The notes beneath the pieces are model-generated. The model worked only from the letters and a program-made list of their open reading frames with translations, made no database searches and was not told the DNA's origin. From positions 6,277,835 to 6,341,834 of the forward strand of contig OZ025211.1 of assembly GCA_964019055.1 (NCBI GenBank): a stretch of 64,000 bases of DNA, written 5' to 3'. Of the stretch, positions 25,491 to 37,878 are shown one piece after another (position 1 is the stretch's first letter; each line of letters begins with the position of its first letter). This stretch comes from Anthopleura xanthogrammica (taxonomy: Eukaryota; Cnidaria; Anthozoa; Actiniaria; Actiniidae). Made by a program: the position numbers and the translations under genes.

Positions 25491-26940
25491 CACATATCTA
25501 TATACACAAGCCATGACAGGCAATACGAAGAGAAGGGTGATACAGGACTTAAAACAACGTCAATTAAAAATGTACCCGTATTTTGAAAACAATAAGAAAT
25601 TAATTAATATTAACAAATTAATAAAGCCACGATGAATAACAACTCCTGCTAACTGTTGGTTTCAACAACAACAACAACAACCAAAATACAACCAACCAAT
25701 AATACAGTATAATACAATAGATGAACTGCCTTCTGTTCCACGTCGGTTTGATTGTATCATTACACAGTTGAACTAAAACATTTAATCTGAAAATCCGTGT
25801 TAATCCGAAAATTTGTTCGTTTTGTTTATCATGTCCAGAACTACCTGTAATGTGGGATTAGTGTTCTAGCATTTCTGATTAATTACGCTAATTAATAGTT
25901 GATGCCTTAATGATGTAAAAACCGCAGGCTAATTATTTTGGTTCTTATTTCTTTCTCAAGTGTATTAGTTTGGTCGAAAAATAAACCACTTCTTTAAAAA
26001 AAATGCTCTTATAATTCTATTACTTTTTTAATAATCTAATCACAGAAATGACTTTGGGGAGTCGTCTGGGGTAAGGTTATATCTCAGCTGTTTTATGCTG
26101 TCCATGAGATCCAGCAAGGTTGACGCACCTGTAGTGAACGCTTCTCTTGTTTTCATGAGTTGACATGTAGTCGGTCCGCGCACAGCCTTAAACTGGCTAT
26201 ATATAGATTTTTTTCTTAGGTGTCGCTTGCAAATCCCTTCTGGTTGTTTCTATTAGGATTTGCGGCGACTTGTATTGATATTAGTTCAAAGTAGGAAACA
26301 ACACCGCTAAACAGCAAGAACATCCCTAACGAAGGAAGCCACAAAGACTTTACTGGATTAATTGGTACCACGACACATGTGACTAGAATCTCAGCGTTAA
26401 AAGTAAATGCTATTCAATCAGGATTACGCGAGAAGTGACTGCCAGAAACACGTGGATCGTGCGTTCACAGAGACACTTTAACGTAAAACATATCATTTAA
26501 TAGCCAAAACAAGTTGTTTGGTCGTGCGCAAGCAGGTGCTCTATCTCTATTCGGCTGTCTTGTGAGATGAAATCGTATACCAAATAGGAAACTCATTGAT
26601 ATGATTCTTTCCTTTTAGTGCTTGAAACACAAGATACCTGTCGCACTTGTCAAAACATCGTGCTCAGATAAAGCACTTAACATGGCAGTAAACATATCAT
26701 ATTATGTTCATTACTGAACCTTGCAAAGTCTTATCGCAGCGCATCGCGTATCATATTGCACGGAAACAGATTGGACCGCAATTATTATCGCACGTGCATA
26801 CATCGTATACACACGCGCCTTTTGCTTTAGTTTATAACTAAAGAGATAATATGAATCCTTACGTTCACGTAACATATGTGTCGAAAATGATAATCATTAT
26901 GATATATTTTACAATGATGAAGATAATTCTCTATAACTAT

Positions 26941-27180
26941 AATAATGATGACAACATTGATGATGATGATGATGATAATGTTGCTGATGATGGTGATGAT
27001 AGTGGTGATGATGATGATGATGATGGTGATGGTGATAATGATGATGACAACACTGATGATGATGACGATAATGTTGCTGATGATGGTGGTGATGATGATG
27101 ATGATGATGGTGATGATAGTGATGATGATGATGATGATTATGATGATGATGATAGTAATGGTAATGGTAATGGTAAATAA
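26941..27180 (+). repeat. GAT trinucleotide-rich satellite, first block
   Basis: Imperfect GAT repeats with GGT and AAT interruptions cover about 240 bases. One frame reads as an Asp-rich peptide and other frames as Met- or His-rich; none resembles a gene. Confidence 0.9.
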
Positions 27181-27409
27181 TCACGATGAAGGATAAGACT
27201 AACTATAATGAAATTTAGAATAATGATGTCCATAAACTATGACAAATGATGATAGTTATTTTAACTAAAATGAAGTTCATAATATTGATGATGGCAATGA
27301 TGACTAACTATGATGAAATGATGACAATGGATAGATTACTTGTCATGATGATACAATTGCTGCCAAACTAATAATCATCAAGAACAATATATATGAGTAT
27401 CTATGTTTG

Positions 27410-28090
27410 ATGGTGATAATTATAATGATGATGATGACGAGAAAATCAATATAATGGTGGTGATGATGGTGGTGCAGCTGCTTTTAATAATATGATGATG
27501 ATGATAATAATGATAATGAGTGTGATTAGTGATGACATAATTATTGATGATTATTGGTGTTGACGTTGAGGATGTTGATGATACTAATGATCTGTTGAGA
27601 TGCAGATCACATTCAGAGCAGTAATGATGATATCATCTGTAATGATATATGATGATTGATGATGACAATGATTGATGATGATATTGACATAGGTGATGAT
27701 AATAACATTGATAATGATGATGATTGGTGACAACATTTATGATGATGATTGGTGATAATATTGACATAAGTGATGATGACGACATTGATGATGATGATAA
27801 CATTGATGGTGACGATGATGATTGATGATGACAATGATCGGTGATGATATTGACATAGGTGATGATGACAACATTGATGATGATGATGATGATTGATGAT
27901 GGCAACATTGATGATGATGATAACATTGATGGTGACGATGATGATTGATGATGACAATGATCGGTGATGATATTGACATAGGTGATGATGACAACATTGA
28001 TGATGATGATGATGATTGATGATGGCAACATTGATGATGATGATAATGATTGATGATGACACTGATGATGATGATGATTGATGATGAGAA
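27410..28090 (+). repeat. GAT-rich satellite with 123-bp higher-order unit
   Basis: Imperfect GAT repeats cover this stretch, densest from about 27640. Within it a longer unit containing GATAACATTGATGGTGACG, CAATGATCGGTGATGAT and ATTGACATAGGTGATGATG recurs about 123 bases apart (marker CATTGATGATGATGATAACA at 27783 and 27906). The Ser/His-rich minus-strand frames are repeat artefacts. Confidence 0.85.
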
Positions 28091-28611
28091 CAAGTTTGGT
28101 GTCTTTAACCAAAAGTGCACGACAAGACCATTTTTTTGCACCATATTGCTGGACTAAGAGACATCAAATTATGAAAGAAGCAAAACAAAGAAAACAATCA
28201 ATGTATACACAAATGAAGGTGAAAAACCTGAAATTATTATCTTTGATATTGGAAATGAAAATCTTTTTGAAAAACTGGTACAGCATAAAGAATTAAGCAG
28301 CGACTGTAAGATAATTTGAAACGCTGCACCTACAGCATATACCATTAATTATGCATGCTATGATCAGGAAAGAAATAACATAAATAATGAAATGTTCAGA
28401 ATATGCAAATACTCTCTAAAATTTAATTCTTCATCTAAATTACACTGATGCGTATCTTATAAGTGAAACATTTTATATTTCTTTTAGAAAATGTCAGAAA
28501 AACATTTCTCCATATCAAATCTTACTGAAATGAGAGTTGGACACATGATCTTAGGATTACAATAGCATCAGAGGATAATAATTATATAAGTTTAATCCAA
28601 AGAGAAATGAA

Positions 28612-28872
28612 AAATTCATCGTGAATTTTATTATACACCAGGCTCTAGAAAACATAATATTTCACAACCTAAAGTACAAGATTTCAAGCTTTTCATGTAC
28701 TGAATGCATTGAAAACAAGCTGCAAAATTCATAGTGAATTGTGGTTGGCCCATTAACACAGTCCAAGCAGTCTCAAGACTATTATTTTATTAATGTACCA
28801 GGCTCTAAAAATAGCAATATCTTTCACAAGCGAAAACAAAAGATGACAAGCTTTTATGTACTGAATGCATTA
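28612..28872 (+). repeat. Diverged tandem duplication
   Basis: Two segments start with AAATTCAT-GTGAATT (about 28612 and 28725) and end with ATGTACTGAATGCATT. They share ACCAGGCTCTA-AAA and TTTCACAA. The second copy has about 50 extra bases after its start. Divergence is moderate, so the event is older than the 119-bp array. Confidence 0.6.
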
Positions 28873-29755
28873 GAACCAAAGGATAGTAAAGTTCTCTCCT
28901 TATGCTCTACAGGAGCTAAGAGGAAGAAGATAGTAAAGTTACAGTAAAGTAGGCTTCTTCGATCTAATAGAGGTGGTTGGTCCAGATACTCGGTCAATGT
29001 ATCATGAGGATGAGATAAAGATATGTCATGGTCATATTGAGAGAATTGCAGCAATTGCTCGATACACATTTCCTATCTTGTGAAGTCAGCTGAATGAATC
29101 AGCATTCTTTCTGGCTGACCGCACACACTAGCACATAGTCAGTGTTTGATTGACAGCTGTTTAGAGTAGATAATTAGATTCAAAGTATTTTATCATGTGC
29201 TGGAATGAAATCCAGTGATAATCAAACTAAAGAATGAAATTTAAGGGTGTTAGGTTACCCTCTGGTGATTGCCTACACAGCACATCAAAGCAGATGTCTG
29301 GTTGGGGCCATAGACATTGAGAGATTAAAAAAATTGAATAAAAAAGCCTGAAAGACATGTCACGACTCAATAAAACTAAGTACAGAAACATTTGGATAAG
29401 AGGTGATCTGATTGAATTGCTTCAATATTAAATCATGACGACTCGGACTTTATTAAATCCACTGTGGTCAGGATCCATGATATGCATTTTATACATTCAG
29501 TTTATATCAATATTAATATTAACTTAATATTAATTATACTTGTTCATCAATTCCATTTATCATAAATGAGATATTCATAATTTAAAAAAATACTCAAAAT
29601 AGGAAAAGACTTACCATATGATTCCATATTTATGTAGAGTTATGCATATGTATTTGTGGTCACACTTGAAAATTGCGAATTCCTGTACTCCACATTTACC
29701 TCGTTCAATATACCACTTTTGGTGTATATTACCCTATAAAAAAAGAGACAAATAA

Positions 29756-30017
29756 GGGACTGTTCATTATTTATGCCTAGGGGGTGAGGTGTTCAAAAAT
29801 CACCTTATGATTTCACTCCCCTCCAAACCCAAAACGTATTAAAATTTTGCCATCCCCCACCCCCTCTTTCACATAGGAGAGAAAAATTTTACATCCCCCC
29901 CCCCCCCCCCCTTTTGAGTACTTTTTAAATCCCCCCTCTCGATTTTGAGTTTTTTTTTTCTAATTATCCCCCGCTCTGAACACCGGCCCCCTGTAGGCAT
30001 AGATAACGAACAGTTCG
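29756..30017. mobile_element. MITE-like foldback element with poly-C core
   Basis: The left end GGGACTGTTCATTATTTATG followed by CCTAGGGGG is an inverted match to the right end CCCCCTGTAGGCATAGATAACGAACAGTTCG, with a few mismatches. The interior has runs of C, including about 16 near 29896-29911. Size (about 262 bp) and terminal inverted repeats suit a non-autonomous DNA transposon. No transposase is present. Confidence 0.55.
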
Positions 30018-31014
30018 TAAAACAAAATAACAAAATGGACCTGCTGGGAGATGACTTCCTTCATGCATCTGTAAAAATATTAAAGTCTTGCTCGTACGCT
30101 TTTGTTCAACAAGCAAAATCCTTCCCAAAAAGGTATTACCATAGCTTTATGTCTAGTTAAATGCAGTATTCATCTGCCTTAGATAAAAACATACTCCTGT
30201 AATATTCTGGGAAGAAACTATAGCAGAATAAGGAACTGCATAATTTATACTGTTACACTTTGCAGACATATGGCCTGAAATTATTTGGATTTTACCTTAA
30301 AATACACGTAAACTCCATCCCCGTCCAGTGGTCGTCTTCTATCGATAGAAAAGTCTTCGTTAAAAATGCTTTACTAGTATTCTTGGTGCTCATATTAAAG
30401 GGAATGTTGTATGAATATTCGAAGTTTCAGTTCAGTGTGAATGCACCTTTGCACACGTGAATTCGCTCGTTCCCAGTGCCCCTGTACAGATGTAACTTCC
30501 CTTAGGTGGGAGGGGTAGGGAGAGTGGCATTTATTAAATAGTCTTCCATTATACTTCCCCCCCCGTTTTTTTGATTCAATGGCAAAGAAAATAACATATA
30601 TACGTGTATTTCGCATGCATCTCTAAGGAAACTTTTTGCCACGTTCGCTCTGCGTCTTTTTTCTCGAAGGAGAGACCTCCAGGCCACCAGGCCCGTGGGG
30701 GTGGGAGAATGGAAAAAGACATATATGCGTATAGCACTATTATCTTGTGATACCTCTTGTTTTTTAAAGTTTAACGTTTAAAGTTTAATGAATCCTGTAA
30801 AGGGCACGTTGGACTAGTCTTGGGTTGCGGTCGTGCTGTGGTTGGTTAGCAAATTCACCTTCCTCCTCAGTCCCTACTCAGCTTGGATAACTCTACCTCG
30901 CCCTACTTCACGCCATAATTAGGAACTTAAAAACAGCCTAAAAGCGACCTGTTTATTGTTTCTTAATATTATGGAGCGTGCTAACTTCATCAACTTCCAG
31001 TCTCAATCAGAAAT

Positions 31015-31197
31015 CAGTCCCGGATCCGAGGGAGGAGTGCAGGGAGCGCACACTCCCCCTCGTAGCAACTTTGTCCCCCTATTTGGAAGATAATGTTTTC
31101 TTTCTTTGATTCTGAGGATTGCAACCCCCCCCCCCCCCCCCCCGACTGACTTTGTGCCCTGGACCCCTCCCTGAACAAAATCCTGGATCCGCCCCTG
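31015..31197. mobile_element. Non-autonomous hAT-like element
   Basis: The element starts CAGTCCCGGATCCGAGG and ends CCTGGATCCGCCCCTG; reading the right end inward gives CAGGGGCGGATCCAGG. CAG-GGCGGATCCAG ends are familiar from hAT-type MITEs of many animals. The interior is C-rich with a run of about 19 C at 31125-31143. No clear 8-bp target duplication is seen. Confidence 0.5.
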
Positions 31198-31692
31198 CGT
31201 ATGGAATTAAAACATGAAGATAATTCACACACTTCTTTAATTATTTATTAGGTAGTAGAATAATTTAGAGTTAAAATGTATAAATGCGTCTATTGGATTC
31301 CTTACTTCTTAATACATTATGATATACTGATATTAATAACGAAATAAAGATAAATAAATAAACAATTATGGAATAAATACATTTAGTTATGGAAACAATC
31401 ATGATTGGCCATGGGTGTATACATAGGTATTTTTAGCAGCTACGTACATTATAAGTTTAATTCACTTTTGGAAAAATACTGAGAAGAAATCTTTCTTTTC
31501 TGGATCATATATCACTAGGGTTTATATATTTTCAGTAATTTTTCTTAATCTAAAAATGCTGCCAAGAGTTCCCATGAGGCATGTCATGATTGTTTCCTAA
31601 TTATCTTGGACTAGGTAGATATATAATGTACATTATATGTTTAGTTAAGAAAACCACTGCATTTTCTGTTAGTACATTTTGAATTCTAATCA

Positions 31693-31701
31693 TCAAGGAC
31701 T
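31693..31701 (-). CDS. Candidate terminal micro-exon of the Boule-type gene (Ser-Pro-stop)
   Basis: Downstream of the Boule donor at 32528, in gene sense, the best acceptor seen is a long T-rich tract ending GTTTTGCAG at 31704-31702. Reading on in the required phase 0 gives AGT CCT TGA, two residues and a stop. This would complete a 246-residue protein. It is a prediction from splice signals only; another acceptor in the 830-base intron is possible. Confidence 0.35.
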   Translation of the reverse strand, partial: SP

Positions 31702-32527
31702 CTGCAAAACAAAAAGAACAAAAAAATTTCTATTTTTGTGAAATACAACAACAACAACAACAACAAAAAAACAATGATAATGATAATGGAAAAACAGTTA
31801 ATGATCTAGTATAGTACTATAGGGTTTTGCAGCATTCGAATTTTAAAGGAGTTTGCAGTCATTGTTTTAGTGTGGGTTGATCTAACCTTGATCAGTATTG
31901 ATCTCTTGCTAGCTGCTTCAGTGATGTTACTCATGTTTCAAGAAGCGGACAGGTATGGGCTTGTCTGCCTTCATCTTGCTTGGGTCAAGGGCAACCAACT
32001 GAGTAATAAAATGAAAATGAAAAAAAAGAAAAATGCAAATAAGAATAACGAAAAAGAAAAAAGCAAATAAATTAAAAGTAAAGAAAAGATAGCGAAAACT
32101 GAATAGATAAAACACAGAAAATTAAATTTCAATATTCCTCCCCCTCCCCCCCAAAAAAACTTCTCAACCAGTGACGTCATTACTGAGAAGAAGAGAAGAA
32201 CATCAAAATGGGGTTTTAAAATGTGTAATTTTTATCGTCTTCATTGCAATTCTGAAATTCCATAGCATTGTTCAGAATAAGAATTGAATACTTTCATTCA
32301 GTCTTTTATTTCTTGCCAAAAAGATTTGTCGAAAACTTGATATTTTGATTGGTACCTTTGTCCGAGTGTACTGAATTTGCAGTTCAAAAAGCAGGCTAGA
32401 AATTTTTCCTTAAAAACAAAAAAATATTTTCTTTTTACCTTATCAAAAATCCCTGTAAATGTTGATAAATACCTGAGCTACAACTAACTTCACATAAAAA
32501 GGACATTATGAATAGAGAATGACTTAC
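31702..32527 (-). other. Putative last intron of the Boule-type gene
   Basis: It begins at the donor CAA|GTAAGTC at 32528/32527. Without splicing, the frame runs into an unrelated 30-residue tail and stops at 32435. The interior is AT-rich with (AAC)n near 31745-31765 and A-rich runs at 32010-32090. No exon other than the proposed terminal one was seen. Confidence 0.45.
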
Positions 32528-33259
32528 TTGAGCAACAGGTTCCCCAACTGAGTTCTCCGTCATGTAGTTCCCATCAGAAATGGCTAATCCAACAATCTGT
32601 GTTGGCTGTCCACTAGAGACTGCTATTTCAGCTGACGATGGGCTTTCCTGGTGGTTAGAGATAGGACGAACTCTGTTGTATCCTGCCGTATACTCATTCC
32701 ACTGCATGGGAAGGGAAGTGACAGAGGTAGCCATGTATGAACCATTCATCATTGTAGTCGGGGAATATAGCTGATTTGATGAATGGGATTGTGGTTGATA
32801 AAGGCCCTGGGATTGATAAGGCATCTGCGGAGAGTAAGGAGGGCTGGTTAAGAGAACAATTTGAGGCTGTTGTACAGGATAATACACGGTATTTCCATCA
32901 ACTCCACCCGTGTAAAACATTCCATGGTTGCCGCCATCATGCATCATATCTTGCCGGTGTGGTTGCCAGTGATGGTAATTCTTCGGATATGATCGGCTGC
33001 TCTTTCTCCGGATTGCTTTCCCTATGCTCAACTTCTTGTCTTTGAAATCCAGAGCCTCATTTTCTCGGGTTTCGTCTGCAGCTTCTTGGCTTTCAAAAGT
33101 TATGAAAGCGTAGCCTTTGCTGATCCCATGTTTGTCTCTCACAATCTTACTCTCCTTGACCACTCCAAAATCTTCAAAGAAAATCCGCAGCTCGCTCTCC
33201 GTTGTCTCTCGGTTGAATCCCTTCACAAAGATCCTCTTACATATGTCACTGTCAGCCAT
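32528..33259 (-). CDS. BOLL: Boule/DAZ-family RNA-binding protein (main exon)
   Basis: A single exon of 244 codons from the ATG at 33259 to a phase-0 donor at 32528. Residues about 8-85 form one RRM with RNP2 (RIFVKGF) and RNP1 (KGYAFITF). The segment after it, DFKDKKLSIGKAIRR, is the signature of the Boule/DAZ group; Musashi and hnRNP RRMs differ there. The rest is rich in Gln, Pro, Tyr and Ser (QPQIVLLTSPPYSPQMPYQ), as in Boule tails, with no clear DAZ repeat. Family members bind U-rich 3' UTR sites of germ-cell mRNAs and promote their translation in meiosis; that role is family knowledge. Having the entire RRM in one exon differs from vertebrate BOLL and DAZL, which are split by several introns. 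Confidence 0.85.
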
Positions 33260-33367
33260 TGCTTGATAAAAGAGAGACTAAAATGCAGCTAAAGGCGAGA
33301 GAACTTGCAGAGATTCGAGAAACGTTGTTGAGTTGGTGAAGCAGTGAGCGAGCAAGAGTCACATGTC

Positions 33368-33409
33368 CACGAGCTCGTGTTCACGTGCTAACGTGTGCGA
33401 TATCACGTG
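33368..33409. promoter_or_regulatory. Palindrome/E-box cluster upstream of the Boule-type gene
   Basis: Within 42 bases, about 110-150 bases upstream of the Boule start codon, lie a 12-bp palindrome CACGAGCTCGTG (33368-33379) and two CACGTG E-boxes (33382-33387 and 33404-33409). A 14-bp version, CCACGAGCTCGTGG, recurs at 34072-34085. CACGTG is the core site of bHLH-Zip factors such as MYC/MAX and USF. Position near the start site suggests a promoter role; this is inference. Confidence 0.4.
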
Positions 33410-36400
33410 ACTCATGTTTACGGAATTTCCGGAATGGTGTGTTTTGGAACCTGGGATTAGGAGAAGTCGGAATTTATTTCCTGATTTTTATTCCCCAAAA
33501 CAATACTTTCTCTTGCTATAAAAATATTGAATTTTTAAAAACCAGTTGAAGAATATGATAACATAAAATTAAGTTGTACAAATTTCATTCTTTAATAGAG
33601 CTACTAGGACTTGCCAACAATAATTTGTCTGAACCTTTCGATTTTCACTGGTAACTGTGCCAAACATGGTACACTCTTACACCGCGTTCGTGACTAAGCC
33701 CCTTCGTTTCTTTCATTTCATTTCTTCAGCAGGATGTAGAGTGGTTAAGCGGTTTCACAAATAACAAAGAAGTTTACAATAAATAAATTCGAGAAATAAA
33801 AAATTAATTTCCATAATTAAAACTTCAAAACCTCAGTTTGTCTCTTGTTTCAGTATTCATGTACTTATAAACAAATGATTTTTTGAATGAACTAACCAAA
33901 GTTATTTTTAAATATTTAAAATATATATATATAAATCTAGATTTTCTACGAGTTATTTTTGCCGTTGTTATCAGTTGTTGGTTATAGCGTTGTTTTAGTT
34001 AGTTCCCGACAGGTTCTAATACACCCAGCTTGATAGCATAACCACATTCATTACTTGTATCTATTCAACAACCACGAGCTCGTGGCTTCGTCAGTAATAC
34101 ATAGTTACTCATGTCTGCCTAGAGAAGTAGGTAAATGTGAACTTCTTGGTAGAGATTTTTGGGAGAATTCTCAGCTAAATAGCTCGAGATACTGAAGACT
34201 TCGAAAGTCATTCTTAGCACGCCGTTGTTATATGCGAAAAATAAGGTAAGATGTTTCACTCAACTATAAATGTTTTTGATATTCTGTGAATTTTAAAGTA
34301 AAGTTATAGATTGAATTTATTGCTACGAGAATCAAAGAAACGTTGATGCGACGGCCATTTTGGGATGTATCATCCAACATGGCCGCCAATCTTGTACTGA
34401 GCGCCGCTAAAATCCAACTATTGTACACATCATCCATTATCACTGCCTATTTTGTTTCACCATGAGCGTATCGTTAACTATTTCCAAACACCTACAGCAA
34501 TCATTATCCAACATTGGTGACAATTATATCAGTTCCTATGGAGCAAGACATGCACAGCGAGCCACCACATGCAGTATCCAATATGGCCGACACTTTCTTT
34601 GCTAACTGAAAACTTTATTAACTCGAGCTGCTATACCATTTATTTGGTTTTCAAAATCGTTGCATTTTTTTCTGTTGTGAATATCTTACCAAAACTTAAC
34701 AGACCCATCCCACAAATCTTACTAAGAAACTGAATCTTTAATGTAATAAAAGGCTTTGTGACTTTGCCGAGAGTTATACAGTTATATTTATACGCAGTAC
34801 TAATGTACGTACATTAAGTACATGATATAAAATATACGAATATATTTGTTACGATATTGCCACTTTTAAATTGCCAAAAACATTTTATACATCACAGTAT
34901 TAATCATTACAACTTGATTACTAACGAACTGGATCGATCAACAAAGGTGTAAAGTATACTAAAATAACCTACATGGCATTAGTATTGAAGCATGCCGGCA
35001 GGTGCTAAGTACTAGCTTAAAGGAATTATCTATAGTTGGAATTAAAATACACCGCTTTTTTCTTCTCAGCTTGTGCACTCTGCATTTGCCATACATCAAA
35101 AATAAATATCTCTAGATAGGACCTGGTTTAGTAGGTGTTTATATTGCTTTTTTTGGAATCATCCGCTCGTTATTATTATAGAATTAGTTGTTTTGCATGA
35201 ATTTTGGACGAGCTTTTGCCAATATAGTGCAAAGCTACAATGTTCAATTTATACTTGACTCTATTTAAAAGCTATACCTTTAATTTTCGTTCTATTAAAG
35301 TTAAGATTTTACGAGCAGCTTCACGCTTTCCAAAGATAGCGAAAGCGATCGACTTGTAAAAAGTACTTAATCTAAAACTGTGAATTCAGGTAAAGTGTTT
35401 CTTTAATCGGCTCGTTGATGGTTCCTAATATCCTTTGCATTAAATGAACACGTTATAAAAAGCTGGTACTTGTGCTCGTCAGTTTTGTGGCTAATGTCCA
35501 CTTTCGTGACAAAACCGCCTGAGATCAGTAATCGAATCGGTACATTGTCCATGTTCAGTTGTACATGCAGGGGATAAAATATCTCGAGTTTAACATGAGT
35601 TCCTTTATATTCCAAGAGTACTTGAAAGCTTTTATCACCAAGCTAAGTTCCAAACGATATATACGAAAGCTATTACAGTGATAGCAATCATTGAGTACCA
35701 CCTGATGAGACTGCATAATCAATCGGGAGATTTCGACGTCGAACTGAACGGCACTAGGCCAAAAACTATGTTATTATCAATCAATCATTATTCTTATTAT
35801 TCAGTTTCGGGGAAAAAGAAACGGCTTAATTCAAATTCATAAGTAACGAAGCCCTGTGGCTAACTCGAGAAATTCAAATTATACTATGCGTAAATGGGTT
35901 TGAATAAGATAATATAAGCAATAGGAAGTCATTTTATGTAAGAGAAAACTAGGAAATTAAACTCAAGCAAAAAAAAAATGGACAGAAGTAAGATACATAA
36001 GTTCTAAATTTGATCATTGTTTCGACGCACTTGGGGTTACAACTTGCGGAAGAAAGTTTGAACTGAAGTAGAATCAGTCTCAAATGAGGCAGAATAATGA
36101 CTTTTCTTTGACTTCATTTAGCTTTGTTTTCGTTATTTTGAAAACATCGCAAGCGGGAAAAACAATCTATCGGCACTGGAAAATGATCAATTTGTACATG
36201 TCGCCGTCCGTCTGATAGTCCCTTATTGTACTTTAATCTACAGTAACACAACAATAAAACAAGTTCACTGAAAAATCCAAAATATAGACATTTAAATTAT
36301 TTCATAAATATTTCTTCAAGTCTGTGAATTTCTAACGTCGTTAATTTATAATGCAGCGATTCTAGCAATTTCCATGAGTTTAGTTCTATATCAAGCAGGT

Positions 36401-36805
36401 GAAGTCTGCTCTTCAAACAATGGGCGATATTGTCAAGTGCTTTATTAATGTCATGTTTTGCAGTAGCTTCACTTTATCCTCATTAGACGGCTCTAGTAAC
36501 TCTCTTGATCGTATTATGTCTTTGTTATTAGTCCCACATTCGACAAAAAAAAAACCCTTAAAACTCATGTTTTGTCTAAGTTGCCTGTAGCTACCTGGCC
36601 GGGAACATCAGCTAAACGTAAAAGAGTATCTCTCTCAATACTTGAGATAATATTTGTCCTTTTAATTCAGGCAAGTTAAAATTAACTCAATAAGGACTTA
36701 AAGATTTGGTTTTAATAGAGGTTTTAATAGCGTTCCATTTAAGATTGAGTTTCGCTCATGAATCTTAATATCTGACAGAGCGCGCTCCAGCAAAATTAGA
36801 GGTAG

Positions 36806-36813
36806 TGACGTCA
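36806..36813. promoter_or_regulatory. Consensus CRE (TGACGTCA)
   Basis: A perfect 8-bp palindromic cAMP-response element lies about 130 bases upstream of a candidate splice donor (GAAAG|GTAAAC at 36939/36940). That spacing fits a promoter followed by a short 5' UTR exon on the plus strand. CREB/ATF binding is established for the motif; use here is inferred. Confidence 0.35.
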
Positions 36814-37878
36814 GAGTTCTCAGCTGGAGTTCAGTGTAGTCTTGTAGCGGTGGTTGAATATTTCATTAGCAACACGGCTTGCTTTAGTTTCAACAGAAAG
36901 AGTGATCACAACCAACCAGCTTTAGCGGCAGACTGAAAGGTAAACAAACTCTACGATTGAGTTAGAAAGACAGTCCAGCTTGCAATCTTAATTTAACAAC
37001 CCACGTTCATGCACAATTCTATTATTTTTTGTCTTGCACTTTCATTTAATGTGAAGAATATTATATCTCTTCATTGGCTTTTATCTAAATCGTTCACCAA
37101 AATTCCAAGATCTCACACAATTCTCAGTAGGAAAGACTGCATTTGGCCAATTTTTTATGTTATTATAAGTATAATACTATCCCATCGTTCAAGCCGTTTA
37201 TTCCTTTGGCTCAGTCCTTAGAAGATTTCCAACTATCAACTCGTATTATTCCTCAACGAAAGAGTCTTATAGATAGACACAATAGTTTGTATTTTGTATT
37301 TTAAGTGGTTATATTTTGTACTCTCTTTTTATCAGAATATCTTTCACTCTAAATATTATAGGCTAGAAACAAGATTAAGCTTTTTAAATAGATTTTATGA
37401 TTGCATTTGCCGCTCGAATTTTCTTTTCTTTTAGTACATCGTGCTGTACTTTCCTTTGTACTTTACTGCAGTTTGATCAGTATTACTTTCTTCGTCACAA
37501 AACTACATTTTGCGTTACATCGAGGTCTTTCTGGCTATCAGAATTCTCTAACTCTTGGACTGTAAAGTCTGAAAACTTAGTCATGTAAACTTAACTTATA
37601 CTCTTTCTAAACTGAAGACGTTGCCATGCAAATTTACTTCCCTTTTTTCGAGCTTTTTATTCTACTTTTAATTTTCATTTCACATGGTTTGTTCTAGCAC
37701 TCTCTTCCACTCCTTTGACAACAAAGGCAAGACGATAACTAAACATCTTTATCTTGATTCTCTGATACAATGTCTGTTATAAAAGATAACGGCTTTCATA
37801 GCAGAAGCACGTTATCTTTAAATGATCTTCTAGCAAGCCATCAATCGTGACTGGTTAACTGTGAACAACTTTTTATAG

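Larger units (their letters stand above)
21869..31692. other. Intergenic region with simple repeats; no secure gene
   Basis: The first few hundred bases must hold the Shal 5' UTR and promoter, but no clear TATA box or start site can be assigned. From there to the Boule-type 3' end no gene was recognised. Contents seen: CT-rich satellite at 25094-25490, GAT-rich satellites at 26941-27180 and 27410-28090, a duplicated segment at 28612-28872, and foldback elements at 29756-30017 and 31015-31197. An open segment at 30034-30132 beginning MDLLGDDFLHASVKILKS ends at a possible GT donor and might be a first exon, but nothing supports it further. Confidence 0.5.

Noticed and set aside
25063..25635. 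190-codon Ser/Leu/Phe-rich frame and its antisense Arg/Glu-rich frame
   Set aside because: Both are translations of a CT-rich microsatellite and have no splice or domain support.
26851..28144. Asp-rich, Met-rich, His-rich and Ser/Ile/His-rich long frames on both strands
   Set aside because: They are frames through GAT satellites; amino-acid content follows the trinucleotide.
32435..32527. 30-residue tail after EPVAQ in the Boule-type frame (VSHSLFIMSFLCEVS...)
   Set aside because: A consensus donor GTAAGTC occurs exactly at its start, so this is most likely intron read-through.
32580..33292. Three plus-strand frames of 64-89 codons
   Set aside because: They are antisense to the Boule-type exon, which carries a full RRM on the minus strand.
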